From Rhodococcus maanshanensis NBRC 100610 (GTDB lineage: Bacteria > Actinomycetota > Actinomycetes > Mycobacteriales > Mycobacteriaceae): a stretch of DNA of 64,000 bases. Below are positions 28,451-36,959 of the stretch, piece after piece. A program made the translations under genes and the position numbers. Location: NCBI RefSeq assembly GCF_001894865.1, contig NZ_BCXA01000018.1, positions 1-64,000 on the forward strand. Reading direction: 5' to 3'. The notes under the pieces were generated by a model that was not told where the DNA came from, made no database searches, and saw nothing but the letters and a program-made list of their open reading frames with translations. The number at the start of each line of letters is the position of its first letter. Within the stretch, counting starts at the first letter, position 1.

Positions 28451-30150
28451 CGCTTGTCCTCCAACCCCGCGAGCGCCTCTCCCACGGTCGGATACACGCC
28501 GACGCGCTTCCCGCCGTCCGAGGCCCGCTTGAGCGTGTCCCGGAACTGCCCGATGTCGCGGGCGATCCGCAGCTCGATCCCCTTGCGACCGAGCGTGTCC
28601 CGCAACTGCATCAACATCTCCGCCGCGCTGACGTCGACGACGGGTGACGTCTCCGCGTCGAGCACCACGACCCTCGTCTCGTCGGTGCACAACGCCTCGA
28701 TGCTGTCCTTCACGTGATCGGCGTTCGCGAAGAACAGGCCCGCCTCCACGCGGACCACCACCACATCGGGCCGGGTGGCCAGGTCGGGGTGCCGCTCGGC
28801 ATCGACCCACAGCGAGCCCTCCTTCGCCAGCGCCGCGACATGCGGACGCGAGGCCCGGTAGAGCAGCAACAGCATGGAGACCCCGATGCCGATCACCAGC
28901 CCGGGCAGGGTGTCGAAGAGCAGCACGCCCATCATCGCGGCGAGCGCGCCCGCGAAATCGGCTCGGGCCGCGGGGCCGTAGATGCTGCCGAGCCGCTCGG
29001 TCCACACGCCGTAGAGGTGCCTCATGGCGGAGACGTCGACCAGCTCGATGACCGCGGCGATGACGACGGCCGCCAGCGTGGCCTCCGGCAGGTTCTCGAA
29101 CAGCCCCGTGAGGAAGAGCAGCGTGACCACCGTGAGCGCCGCGACCACCAGACCACTGACCTGGGTCTTCGCCCCCGCTCCCCCGTTCACCGCCGTCTTC
29201 GAGAGGCTGCCGTTCACCACCATCCCCGACGCGAGACCCGACCCCAGGTTGGCGGCGCCCAGGCCGAGTAGCTCGCGGTTGGCGTCCACCTCGTAGCCCG
29301 CCTTCGCCGCGTAAGTCTTCGCCGCGCCCAGGCCCTCCGCAAAGCCGATGAGCAGCACGCCGACGGCCGGGCCCAGCAGGTCCACGTAGTCATCGAACCC
29401 GACGCCGCCGGGCAGACCGATCGAGGGCAGTCCGGAATCGATGTGCCCGACGATCTCGACGCCCTTGTCGTCCAGGCCGAACGCCGCGACCGCCGCGATG
29501 CCGAGCAACACGGCGAGCAGTGATCCCGGGACCAGCGGCAGCCAACGTTTGAGCCCCAGCACCACCGCGAGGCTGAGCAGGCCGACGGCGAGGGTCCGCC
29601 AGTCGGTGTCACCGAGGTGGCGGAGGACGCCCCAGGCCTGCTCGAAGAAGTTGCCCTCGGACTTCTCGACGCCGAACAGCTTCGGCACCTGGCCGATGAT
29701 GATGGTCAGCGCGAGGCCGACGATGAAGCCCTTGAGCACCGGCTCGGAGATGAAGGACGCGATGAAGCCGAGCCTGATCAGCCCCGCCAGCAACCCCACG
29801 ATGCCGGTTGCGATGGCCAGCACCGCGGACAGCGCCACGTACTTCCCGCCGTCCGCACCCGCCAGCGGCGCGATGATCGCCGCCGACAGTGCCGCGGTCG
29901 CGGACATCGGACCGACCACCAGGTGCCGCGAACTGCCCACCGCGGCATAGAGAATGAGCGAGGGGACGGCCGCGTACAGGCCGACCACGGGCGGCACCCC
30001 CGCGATCGTCGCGTAGGCAAGTGCCTCCGGCACCAGCACGGCCCAGACCGTGAGGCCGGCGATGACGTCGGGCCGGATCCATTTCTTCTGGTAGCCCTCC
30101 AGGGAGCCGAACAGAAGCCGGTGTCTGCGCGTGTTGTCGGTGGTGCTCAC
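28447..30150 (-). CDS. SulP family anion transporter with STAS domain (proximal gene)
   Basis: A 567-residue SulP transporter: the membrane domain starts with PDVIAGLTVWAVLVPEALAYATIAGVP and the C-terminus (about 465-560) is a STAS domain (VVVLDAETSPVVDVSAAEML). GTG at 30150 is chosen for its match to the family start; GTG at 30213 and ATG at 30183 would add an arginine-rich N-terminus. It is divergent from an arylsulfatase, with a TCACC-N5-CGGRTGA motif in between. Import of the sulfate freed by sulfatases is the obvious role, but SulP members may also carry bicarbonate. Confidence 0.9.
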   Translation of the reverse strand: MSTTDNTRRHRLLFGSLEGYQKKWIRPDVIAGLTVWAVLVPEALAYATIAGVPPVVGLYAAVPSLILYAAVGSSRHLVVGPMSATAALSAAIIAPLAGADGGKYVALSAVLAIATGIVGLLAGLIRLGFIASFISEPVLKGFIVGLALTIIIGQVPKLFGVEKSEGNFFEQAWGVLRHLGDTDWRTLAVGLLSLAVVLGLKRWLPLVPGSLLAVLLGIAAVAAFGLDDKGVEIVGHIDSGLPSIGLPGGVGFDDYVDLLGPAVGVLLIGFAEGLGAAKTYAAKAGYEVDANRELLGLGAANLGSGLASGMVVNGSLSKTAVNGGAGAKTQVSGLVVAALTVVTLLFLTGLFENLPEATLAAVVIAAVIELVDVSAMRHLYGVWTERLGSIYGPAARADFAGALAAMMGVLLFDTLPGLVIGIGVSMLLLLYRASRPHVAALAKEGSLWVDAERHPDLATRPDVVVVRVEAGLFFANADHVKDSIEALCTDETRVVVLDAETSPVVDVSAAEMLMQLRDTLGRKGIELRIARDIGQFRDTLKRASDGGKRVGVYPTVGEALAGLEDKR

Positions 30151-30209
30151 TCCAGCAGGCCCCTTTCGCCACAGTCTCCTCATGCTCTGGCAATCGATCC
30201 GTTGCCGCT

Positions 30210-30226
30210 TCACCTCACGCGGGTGA
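30210..30226. promoter_or_regulatory. TCACC-N5-CGGRTGA motif, site E
   Basis: Exact match (TCACCTCACGCGGGTGA) in the divergent region between the SulP operon and the arylsulfatase. A GACCAT -10-like box at 30249 lies 22 bases downstream on the sulfatase side. Confidence 0.65.
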
Positions 30227-30291
30227 GGCGGGCCTGAGCAGTCGGGGCGACCATCGGTGACACGGACATTCCGACGGAAATGGAGCGATCA

Positions 30292-32637
30292 GTGACCAAG
30301 GAATTCAAGGGCAGTATCAACCTCGACGTCCGAGACTCGGTGTCCGATTGGGATGCATTCCTCCCAGAAAAGGCGCCGAAGGGCGCGCCGAATGTGCTTG
30401 TGGTCCTGTACGACGACACCGGCATGGCCGCCTGGTCTCCGTACGGCGGGCGCATCAACATGCCGACCATGGACCGCCTCGCGAACAACGGTCTGACCTA
30501 CTCGCAGTGGCACACGACCGCGCTGTGCTCGCCGACCCGCTCGACGTTCCTCACCGGACGCAACCACCACCTCAACGGCTTCGCGTCGATCTCCGAGTCC
30601 TCCACCGGATTTCCCGGCTACAACTCGCACATCCCGCCGTCGAACGCCACCATGGCCAACGTCCTGCGCGACGCGGGGTGGTCGACGTTCTGGGTCGGCA
30701 AGAACCACAACGTGCCGATCGACGAGTGGACCGCGGGGGCCTCGAAGAAGAACTGGCCGCTCGCGCAGGGTTACGACCGCTTCTACGGTTTCATCGGCGG
30801 CGAGACCAACAACTGGTACCCCTCGCTCGCCGAGGACAACCGCTACATCGACCAGCCCTACACTCCCGAAGAGGGCTACCACCTCTCGAAGGACCTCGCG
30901 GACCAGGCGTTGCGGATGATCCGCGACGTCAAGCAGACCGAGCCCGAGAAGCCCTGGTACCTGTGGTTCTGCCCCGGCGCCAATCACGCCCCGCACCACG
31001 CGCCCGAGGAGTACATCGCCAAGTACAAGGGCATGTTCGACGACGGCTACGAGGCCTACCGCGAATGGGTGCTCGCCCGCATGGTCGAGAAGGGCATCCT
31101 CCCCGCAGACACCGATCTGACGCCCTTGAACCCGATGCCCGAGGGCACGTTCTCCCCCACCGACGAGGTGCGCCCGTGGGGCGAGCTGAACGACGAGGAG
31201 AAGGCCATGTTCAGCCGCATGGCCGAGGTGTTCGCCGGCTTCTCCGAGTACACCGACGCCCAGGTCGGCCGGATCGTCGACTACCTCGAGGAGTCGGGCC
31301 AGCTCGACAACACGCTGATCATCTACTGCGCCGACAACGGCGCCTCCGGCGAGGGCAGCCCGAACGGCTCGGTGAACGAGGGCAAGATCTTCGGCGGCTA
31401 CCCCGACGACGAGGCCGAGAACCTCCGCATGGTCGACAAGCTCGGCAGCCCCGACACCTACAACCACTACCCGACCGGCTGGGCGGCGGCGTTCTCGACG
31501 CCGTACAAGATGTTCAAGCGGTACACCTACCAGGGTGGCGTGTGCGACCCGCTGGTGATCCACTGGCCGGCGGGCATGAAGGCGCGCGGCGAGGTGCGCC
31601 ACCAGTACCACCACTCCACCGACATCGTGCCCACGATCCTCGAGGCCTGCGGCGTCGCATTCCCGGACACCTACAACGGCGTAGAGCAGACCCCGATGTC
31701 GGGCGTCTCGATGAAGTACTCCTTCGACGCCCCCGCGGACGGACCGACGGCGAAGCAGACCCAGTACTACGAGATGTTCGGCCAGCGCGGCCTGTGGCAT
31801 CAGGGCTGGAAGGCCGTCTCCGTGCACGGTCCGGTCTCGGGGATGAGCAACTTCGACAAGGACCAGTGGGAGCTGTACCACGCCGACGTGGACCGCGCCG
31901 AGGCGCACAATCTGGCAGCGGAGCATCCGGACAAGCTCGAGGAGCTCAAGGCGCTGTGGATGGAGGAGGCGAAGGCGAACAAGGTACTGCCGCTGAACGA
32001 CCTGCAGATCATCGGCAACCCGAAGGACTTCGAGACCTTCGTCGGCATGGAGTTCCACCAGCCGGTCCCGCCGAGCGGACAGTACGTCTACTACCCCGGT
32101 ACCTCCGAGGTGCCGGAACGGTCGGCGGCGAATGTGCACGGCGTCTCGTACAAGATCCTCGCCGAGGTGGACCTGACGCCGGACTCGCAGGGCGTGATCT
32201 TTGCGCACGGCTCGCGCTTCGGCGGGCACTCGCTGTTCATCTCAGGCGGTGAGGTCACGTACGCGTACAACTTCCTCGGCATCCCGCCCGAGGACCGCAT
32301 CTCGGCCCCGGTCCCGACGTCGGGCAAGCACATCATCGGGGTCGAGTTCGTCAAGGAGGGCATGGGTCCGAACCGTGAGGGCCTCGGACCACTGAAGCTC
32401 TACATCGACGACAAGCAGGTCGGCGAGCAGAAGATCCGGACGGTCCTCGGCCACTTCTCGCTGTGCGGCGAGGGCCTGTGCATCGGGTACGACAGTGCCG
32501 ATCCGGTGTCGAGCGCCTATCCGGAGCCGCGCTTCGAGTTTCGGGGCGGTGAGATCAAGAAGGTGGTCTTCGACATCGCCGACGATGCGTACATCGACGT
32601 CGAAAGCCACCTGAGGGCCGCGATGTCCCGCGACTGA
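30292..32637 (+). CDS. Arylsulfatase (type I, formylglycine)
   Basis: A 781-residue cytoplasmic-type sulfatase close in length to M. tuberculosis AtsA/AtsD. The signature CSPTRSTFLTGR has C79, which a formylglycine-generating enzyme must convert. Metal ligands are DD in VVLYDDTGM and the later ADNGA. The C-terminal 200 residues after about 560 form a beta-rich domain found in the long subgroup. It cleaves sulfate esters and releases sulfate. GTG at 30292 has GGAG eight bases upstream; ATG at 30280 adds four residues. It shares a promoter region with the SulP operon. No formylglycine enzyme is in the window. Confidence 0.93.
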   Translation: MTKEFKGSINLDVRDSVSDWDAFLPEKAPKGAPNVLVVLYDDTGMAAWSPYGGRINMPTMDRLANNGLTYSQWHTTALCSPTRSTFLTGRNHHLNGFASISESSTGFPGYNSHIPPSNATMANVLRDAGWSTFWVGKNHNVPIDEWTAGASKKNWPLAQGYDRFYGFIGGETNNWYPSLAEDNRYIDQPYTPEEGYHLSKDLADQALRMIRDVKQTEPEKPWYLWFCPGANHAPHHAPEEYIAKYKGMFDDGYEAYREWVLARMVEKGILPADTDLTPLNPMPEGTFSPTDEVRPWGELNDEEKAMFSRMAEVFAGFSEYTDAQVGRIVDYLEESGQLDNTLIIYCADNGASGEGSPNGSVNEGKIFGGYPDDEAENLRMVDKLGSPDTYNHYPTGWAAAFSTPYKMFKRYTYQGGVCDPLVIHWPAGMKARGEVRHQYHHSTDIVPTILEACGVAFPDTYNGVEQTPMSGVSMKYSFDAPADGPTAKQTQYYEMFGQRGLWHQGWKAVSVHGPVSGMSNFDKDQWELYHADVDRAEAHNLAAEHPDKLEELKALWMEEAKANKVLPLNDLQIIGNPKDFETFVGMEFHQPVPPSGQYVYYPGTSEVPERSAANVHGVSYKILAEVDLTPDSQGVIFAHGSRFGGHSLFISGGEVTYAYNFLGIPPEDRISAPVPTSGKHIIGVEFVKEGMGPNREGLGPLKLYIDDKQVGEQKIRTVLGHFSLCGEGLCIGYDSADPVSSAYPEPRFEFRGGEIKKVVFDIADDAYIDVESHLRAAMSRD

Positions 32638-32645
32638 TCCCGGCC

Positions 32646-32683
32646 GACGGCGGTGTCTCCGGATCTCCGGAGGCACCGCCGTC
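32646..32683 (+). terminator. Arylsulfatase terminator
   Basis: An 18-base-arm hairpin (32646-32663 with 32666-32683) has one G-T pair and starts nine bases past the stop. It lies between convergent genes and can serve both. Confidence 0.75.
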
Positions 32684-32702
32684 GCCGTCGGTGCGAATGC
32701 GG

Positions 32703-33539
32703 TCAGGCCTCGGAGCCGACGGCGTCGAGCAGGGGCTGACCGATGACGCCCATCGTGGCGGACGCACCGCCGAGCGCCCATCCGCCGTCGGTGGCCAGGA
32801 CAACGCCCGACACGTAGTCGGCGAGCGGGGAGGCCAGGAACCGGCACACGTTGGCGACGTCGCGCGGGGTGCCGTACCGGCGCAGGGGAACGCTGTTGGT
32901 GACGAGGGCCCGGTCCTCTTCGGTGGGGGCCAGGCGCGCCATGCCCTCGGTCCCGTCGATCGGACCCGGGATCACGCCGTTGACCCGGACCCCGGCCGGA
33001 CCCCACTCCAGGGCGAGCACCTTGGTGAGCATGTCGACGCCTGCCTTGGCCGCGCACACGTGCGCCTGAGTCACCGTCGGGAGTACCGACTGCGGCGCGG
33101 AGATGTTGATGACCGAGGCACCGGGCTTGCGCAGGAACGGGTACGAGGCGCGCAGGACGTTGAAGGTCCCGAGCAGGTCGATGTCGACGACCGACTTGAA
33201 TCCGTTGGCCGAGAGCCCGAGCGCCGCCGCGGGAAAGTTGCCGGCCGCGCCCGAAACCATCACGTCGAAGTCGCCGAACCGGTCGTGCGCATCCCTGAGC
33301 ACCGCCTCCGTCGCGGCGTAGTCGCGAACGTCGGCACTGCCGCCCATGGCCTCGGCCCCGAGCTCGGTCAGCCGCTCGACGGCGGCGTCGACCTTCTCCT
33401 GCCTGCGGCTCATGACTGCGACCCGGGCGCCTGCCCTGGCGAAATCCTCGGCGATGCCGAGGTTGATCCCGCTGGTCCCTCCCGCGACGAACACGGTCTT
33501 GCCTGTCAGATCGATGGACTGAACGAACTCGGTGGCCAT
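32703..33539 (-). CDS. SDR family oxidoreductase, 2,4-dienoyl-CoA-reductase-like
   Basis: A 278-residue short-chain dehydrogenase. The NADP motif is GGTSGINLGIA. In place of the catalytic Tyr-x3-Lys the segment reads QAHVCAAKAGVDMLTK, followed by LEWGPAGVRVNGVIPGPIDGTEG. This Tyr-less AH-x3-AK form with GPI-GTEG is characteristic of 2,4-dienoyl-CoA reductases, which help degrade unsaturated fatty acids. The missing tyrosine is therefore a family trait and not a defect. It is divergent from a MarR gene that may control it. Confidence 0.85.
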   Translation of the reverse strand: MATEFVQSIDLTGKTVFVAGGTSGINLGIAEDFARAGARVAVMSRRQEKVDAAVERLTELGAEAMGGSADVRDYAATEAVLRDAHDRFGDFDVMVSGAAGNFPAAALGLSANGFKSVVDIDLLGTFNVLRASYPFLRKPGASVINISAPQSVLPTVTQAHVCAAKAGVDMLTKVLALEWGPAGVRVNGVIPGPIDGTEGMARLAPTEEDRALVTNSVPLRRYGTPRDVANVCRFLASPLADYVSGVVLATDGGWALGGASATMGVIGQPLLDAVGSEA

Positions 33540-33594
33540 GCCAACTCCCTCGAGGTAGAAATAATCAGCACCACGAATGGTTTCTGACGCGGAC

Positions 33595-33600
33595 CATACT
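33595..33600 (+). promoter_or_regulatory. -10 box of the marR gene
   Basis: CATACT at 33595-33600 places transcription start near 33607, after the ATG at 33603. This rules out the longest marR frame and supports a start at 33636 or 33678. Confidence 0.55.
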
Positions 33601-33677
33601 GGATGCCGACCACGGGGCGGGGACGCGGGCCTCATATGATCGACACTCCCAACCGCCCTGGAATCGGAGGTGCTGAC

Positions 33678-34157
33678 GTGGCCGAGCCCTTGGTCTCCGA
33701 CGCCGCGGCACGCCACACGGGTTGCCTGCTGATGAAGCTGGGACAGGCGATGTTCCGCCTCAGCGAGGATCGGCTGGCCGAGCTGGGACTGCGAACCCGG
33801 CACTACCTGATCCTGCAGGCGCTCGCGGAGTCGGGCGCACGCTCGCAACTCGAGCTCGGGAACCAGCTACGGATCGACCCAACGACGATGGTCTCGTCCA
33901 TCGATCACCTCGAGGGGCTGGGCCTGGCGGGCCGGACACGAGATCCGCAGGACCGCAGGCGTTTCCTCATCGCGATCACCGACGAGGGCAGGCGCACCGC
34001 CGCCGAGTCCGACAGATTGCTGGCCTCGCTCAACGAGCAGACCCTCGCCGATCTCGCCCCCTCGCGGCGCGACGACCTGCACCAGCTGTTGCTGACGCTC
34101 AACGCCGGGGACGCGCTGCCGGAGGCATACGACGCGACCCGGGACGTTCCGCGCTGA
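33678..34157 (+). CDS. MarR family regulator
   Basis: A 159-residue winged-helix MarR protein: HYLILQALAESGARSQLELGNQL is the start of the DNA-binding domain, TTMVSSIDHLEGLGLAGRTRD the recognition helix, and DPQDRRRFLIAITDEGRR the wing. GTG at 33678 has GGAGGTG six to seven bases upstream, which is better than the ATGs at 33603 and 33636. It is divergent from the dienoyl-CoA-reductase-like gene and is a likely local repressor. Confidence 0.87.
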   Translation: MAEPLVSDAAARHTGCLLMKLGQAMFRLSEDRLAELGLRTRHYLILQALAESGARSQLELGNQLRIDPTTMVSSIDHLEGLGLAGRTRDPQDRRRFLIAITDEGRRTAAESDRLLASLNEQTLADLAPSRRDDLHQLLLTLNAGDALPEAYDATRDVPR

Positions 34158-34184
34158 TCCCGCGGACGCGGTCCCGCGTCTCCG

Positions 34185-34685
34185 CTACGAGAAGACCCAA
34201 CCACGCAGGGCCAGGAAGCGCAGGACCCCGACGAACGCACTGACCGCGACGACCGCGACGGCCTGCACCAAGCCGCCTGCCGACGGCAGCCAGAAATCGA
34301 GCAGGGCAAGCGAGAGTGTGCTCAGCGCCAGCCCGACGAGCGCGAGCCCTCCGCCCTCCCATTGCGCCGGGAACCAGCTGACCCGCGCGGACGCGTGGAA
34401 GGTCAGCCTGCGGTGGAGTTCGTTGGCCATGGCCGTGCTGACCACCACCCCCGCGACGTTGGCCGCGAACGTGCCCCGGGCATGGAGCAGGAGGAACACC
34501 AGCGCGTACACGATATTGCTCGATCCGCCGACGAGGACGAATCGGACGAACTGCGCGGTGACACCATCGCCCCGTAGTCGACGGCTCCCGCTCCGCCCCC
34601 TGATCCAGGGATAGGTCTCGCCGGGATCGTCGCGGACGGGTGCCGGGTCGCCGCGACCGTCACCGTACGTGATCACGTCGTCCAT
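34185..34685 (-). CDS. GtrA family membrane protein
   Basis: A 166-residue protein with a charged 40-residue N-terminus and four membrane segments in the GtrA pattern (QFVRFVLVGGSSNIVYALVF, then a conserved ANELHRRLTFH-like loop and RFLALRGWVFS at the end). GtrA-family proteins flip or help flip polyprenyl-phosphate-linked sugars for cell-wall glycosylation. No glycosyltransferase gene is adjacent. It converges with marR through a GC hairpin. Confidence 0.88.
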   Translation of the reverse strand: MDDVITYGDGRGDPAPVRDDPGETYPWIRGRSGSRRLRGDGVTAQFVRFVLVGGSSNIVYALVFLLLHARGTFAANVAGVVVSTAMANELHRRLTFHASARVSWFPAQWEGGGLALVGLALSTLSLALLDFWLPSAGGLVQAVAVVAVSAFVGVLRFLALRGWVFS

Positions 34686-34725
34686 GAAAGCCCCTCCTCC
34701 GCGCCGTCATCCGCATCCGTCCCCC

Positions 34726-35340
34726 TCAGCGGGAGGTTGCGTCGCCTGCCGCCGGCGAGCCACCCGAGGTCAGTGCCGGCACCACGACGCCGTCGACGAC
34801 TCGCTCGATGAAGGCCAGATCGATCGGCTCCGCCATCACCGACAGCCGGTGGAAGGTGATCGCGGGGAAGATCGTGCCGATCAGATCGATGTCCCGGTCT
34901 CCTGGCACCTCCCCCCGTTCGACCGCCCTCGAGACGACCTGGGCGAACAGCTCCTTGTACGGCACCGAGATGGCCTGGTTGACCGCCGCACGCAGTCCAC
35001 TGTCGTGCACCATTCCGGTGAGCAGGCCGCCGACCACCGCGTCACGCCGCGAGTCCGGGTCGTGCCAGGCCCTGGCCATGAGCACCAGATCGGTCCGGAG
35101 GTCTCCGGTGTCGGGCGCCGGGGCGCTCTCGTGGAGCAACGCGACCGCATCGGCGACGAGCTCCGGCTTGCCGGCCCACCGCCGGTAGACGGTCGTCTTG
35201 CCTGCCCCGCACCGCGCCGCCACGGCGTCGATCGACAGCCGATCGAATCCGACCTCCGCGAGCAGGTCCTGGGTCGCGACCAGCAGCGCCCGGTCGCGGT
35301 CCGCGTCGCGCGGACGGCCGGACTTGGCAGACGATGACAC
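34726..35340 (-). CDS. TetR family regulator
   Basis: A 204-residue TetR protein with the DNA-binding helix-turn-helix LSIDAVAARCGAGKTTVYRRW and a C-terminal TetR_C_11/16-like helical domain. GTG at 35340 has GGAGG seven bases upstream, and ATG at 35352 is the alternative. An inverted repeat with GATACG arms lies directly upstream and is its likely operator. The enoyl-CoA hydratase upstream is on the same strand but has its own gap. Confidence 0.88.
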   Translation of the reverse strand: MSSSAKSGRPRDADRDRALLVATQDLLAEVGFDRLSIDAVAARCGAGKTTVYRRWAGKPELVADAVALLHESAPAPDTGDLRTDLVLMARAWHDPDSRRDAVVGGLLTGMVHDSGLRAAVNQAISVPYKELFAQVVSRAVERGEVPGDRDIDLIGTIFPAITFHRLSVMAEPIDLAFIERVVDGVVVPALTSGGSPAAGDATSR

Positions 35341-35360
35341 GGTGACCTCCATTTGGATAT

Positions 35361-35383
35361 AGATACGCTACCGTTTCGTATCT
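35361..35383. promoter_or_regulatory. Inverted repeat, candidate TetR operator
   Basis: AGATACG-N9-CGTATCT, seven-base arms, 21 bases upstream of the tetR start. It is AT-rich and overlaps the likely promoter, so it fits an autoregulation site. Confidence 0.65.
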
Positions 35384-35435
35384 TATTCCCGGGGCAGGGT
35401 GCCGCGCCTCGACGCCGACCCCCGCACACCCGCCG

Positions 35436-36206
35436 TCAGCCGAAGGTGCCGTGTCGCCCGGCGCCCTCAGCGAAGCGCGTCGCGCCCTCGAGGGTGCCGT
35501 CCGCCAGCGAGATCACGCCGTGCCGCAGCTCGGCGAGCATCGCCTGGTCCTCCGTCAGCCCCTCCTGCTCGAGGACGGAGAGCCGATCCTGGCGTATGCA
35601 GGTCTGCGGGAACGCCGCCAGGTCGGCCGCGAGGCGCTGGGCGGCAGCGACCGCCTCGCCGGCCGGGACCTTCCTGTTCACCAGCCCGATGCGGTACGCC
35701 TCGTCCGCGTCGACCGGCCTGCCCGTCAGGATCAGATCCATGGCGCGGCTCGTGCCGATCAGCCGCGGCAGCCGGACGGTACCGCCATCGATCAGCGGAA
35801 CCCCCCAGCGTCTGCAGAAGACCCCGAGGACGGCGCCCTCCTCCGCCACCCTCAGGTCCGCCCACAGGGCGAGCTCCAGCCCGCCCGCCACCGCGTGACC
35901 GGCGATCGCGGCGATCACCGGCTTGGAGAGCCGCATCCGCGAGATGCCCATCGGGCCGTCACCGTCGAGCGCGACCCGGTTACCCGCCCCGGAGCTGATC
36001 GCTTTCAGATCGGCTCCGGCACAGAAGGTTCCGCCCTCACCGTGCAGGACGGCGACAGCCGCGCCCTGGTCGTCGTCGAACTCGCGGAAGGCGGCGGCGA
36101 GCGCCTCCGCGGTGGGCCGGTCCACGGCGTTGCGCACGGAAGGCCGGTTGATGCTGATGGTCGTGACCGGGCCGTCCCGTCGAACGAGAACCGCATCGTT
36201 GGTCAT
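35436..36206 (-). CDS. Enoyl-CoA hydratase/isomerase family protein
   Basis: A 256-residue crotonase. The oxyanion-hole segments are FCAGADLKAIS (near 60-70) and HAVAGGLELAL (near 103-114). The position equal to Glu144 of rat enoyl-CoA hydratase reads R-R-W-G-V-P-L, and the next segment is LIDGGTVRLPRLIG, as in actinobacterial crotonases. It may hydrate enoyl-CoA or act as an isomerase; the exact activity cannot be told. It is divergent from a TetR-acyl-CoA dehydrogenase-hydratase operon, so its product probably shares the same fatty-acid type pathway. Confidence 0.87.
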   Translation of the reverse strand: MTNDAVLVRRDGPVTTISINRPSVRNAVDRPTAEALAAAFREFDDDQGAAVAVLHGEGGTFCAGADLKAISSGAGNRVALDGDGPMGISRMRLSKPVIAAIAGHAVAGGLELALWADLRVAEEGAVLGVFCRRWGVPLIDGGTVRLPRLIGTSRAMDLILTGRPVDADEAYRIGLVNRKVPAGEAVAAAQRLAADLAAFPQTCIRQDRLSVLEQEGLTEDQAMLAELRHGVISLADGTLEGATRFAEGAGRHGTFG

Positions 36207-36310
36207 GGGCCGCCTTTCGTGGTGCGGGCACCCCCGACACCTCGGGACCGGGTCAGCCGCGTGATCGTGGGGCCGAACGTAACAGCAGGTCCGGCCGCAC
36301 TGTCAACCCC

Positions 36311-36339
36311 TTGACCTAAGAACGGAACCGGAGTTCACT
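36311..36339 (+). promoter_or_regulatory. Promoter of the TetR-ACAD-crotonase operon
   Basis: TTGACC (36311-36316) and TTCACT (36334-36339) are 17 bases apart, and the -10 box ends eight bases before ATG 36348, suggesting a leaderless mRNA. The GAAC and GTTC arms of GAAC-N9-GTTC inside the spacer may be an operator. Confidence 0.65.
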
Positions 36340-36347
36340 CCTTGGGT

Positions 36348-36959
36348 ATGGCCTATCGGCGCACCCCCGCCGTCCAGGAACGACTGGACGCCTTGCGGAC
36401 CAGGATGATCGATTCCGCGACCGGATTGGTCGCCGTGCACGGCTATGGCGGTTGCTCCATCTCCGCGGTCGCGGCCGACGCGGGGGTCGGCACCGGAACC
36501 GTCTACCGACACTTCACGAGCAAGGGTGAACTGTTCGCGGAGGTGTTCCGCATCGTCTGCAGCCGTGAGGTCAACGCGGCCGTCACCGCGGGCGAGGCCG
36601 CCCGCGCCGAGGACGGACGATGCGTCGCGGCCGTCTCGGCCGCCGTCGGAACCTTCGCGCAGCGAGCACTGCGCGCGCCCACCCTGGCCTACGCCCTGCT
36701 CGTCGAACCCGTCGACCCCCAGGTCGACACCGAACGACTGCTCTTCCGTGAGTCGTTCCGCGATGCGCTCGCCGTGGCGATCGCAGGCGCGATCGAGGCA
36801 GGCGAGATCCCCGGCCAGGACGCCACCGTGACCGCCGCCTGCATCGTCGGCGCGATCGGAGAGGCGCTCGTCCTCCCCCTCGCGCGGGGAGCCGTCGACC
36901 CGACGATCCTCCCCCTCCTCCATGCCTTCACCCTCCGATCCCTTGGGAGCCCCACATGA
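36348..36959 (+). CDS. TetR family regulator of the acyl-CoA operon
   Basis: A 203-residue TetR protein, with the helix-turn-helix CSISAVAADAGVGTGTVYRHF near 40-65 and a helical effector domain. The ATG at 36348 is preferred over TTG 36342 because of the promoter position. Its stop overlaps the acyl-CoA dehydrogenase start (ATGA), so the regulator is the first gene of a three-gene operon and most likely controls it in response to an acyl-CoA. Confidence 0.88.
   Translation: MAYRRTPAVQERLDALRTRMIDSATGLVAVHGYGGCSISAVAADAGVGTGTVYRHFTSKGELFAEVFRIVCSREVNAAVTAGEAARAEDGRCVAAVSAAVGTFAQRALRAPTLAYALLVEPVDPQVDTERLLFRESFRDALAVAIAGAIEAGEIPGQDATVTAACIVGAIGEALVLPLARGAVDPTILPLLHAFTLRSLGSPT

Noticed and set aside
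26060-28717. An 885-codon plus-strand frame
   Set aside because: It is antisense to the SulP-HAD operon, with Arg/His-rich composition and no domain.
30289-32229. A 646-codon minus-strand frame
   Set aside because: Antisense shadow of the arylsulfatase, Val/Arg-rich and without motifs.
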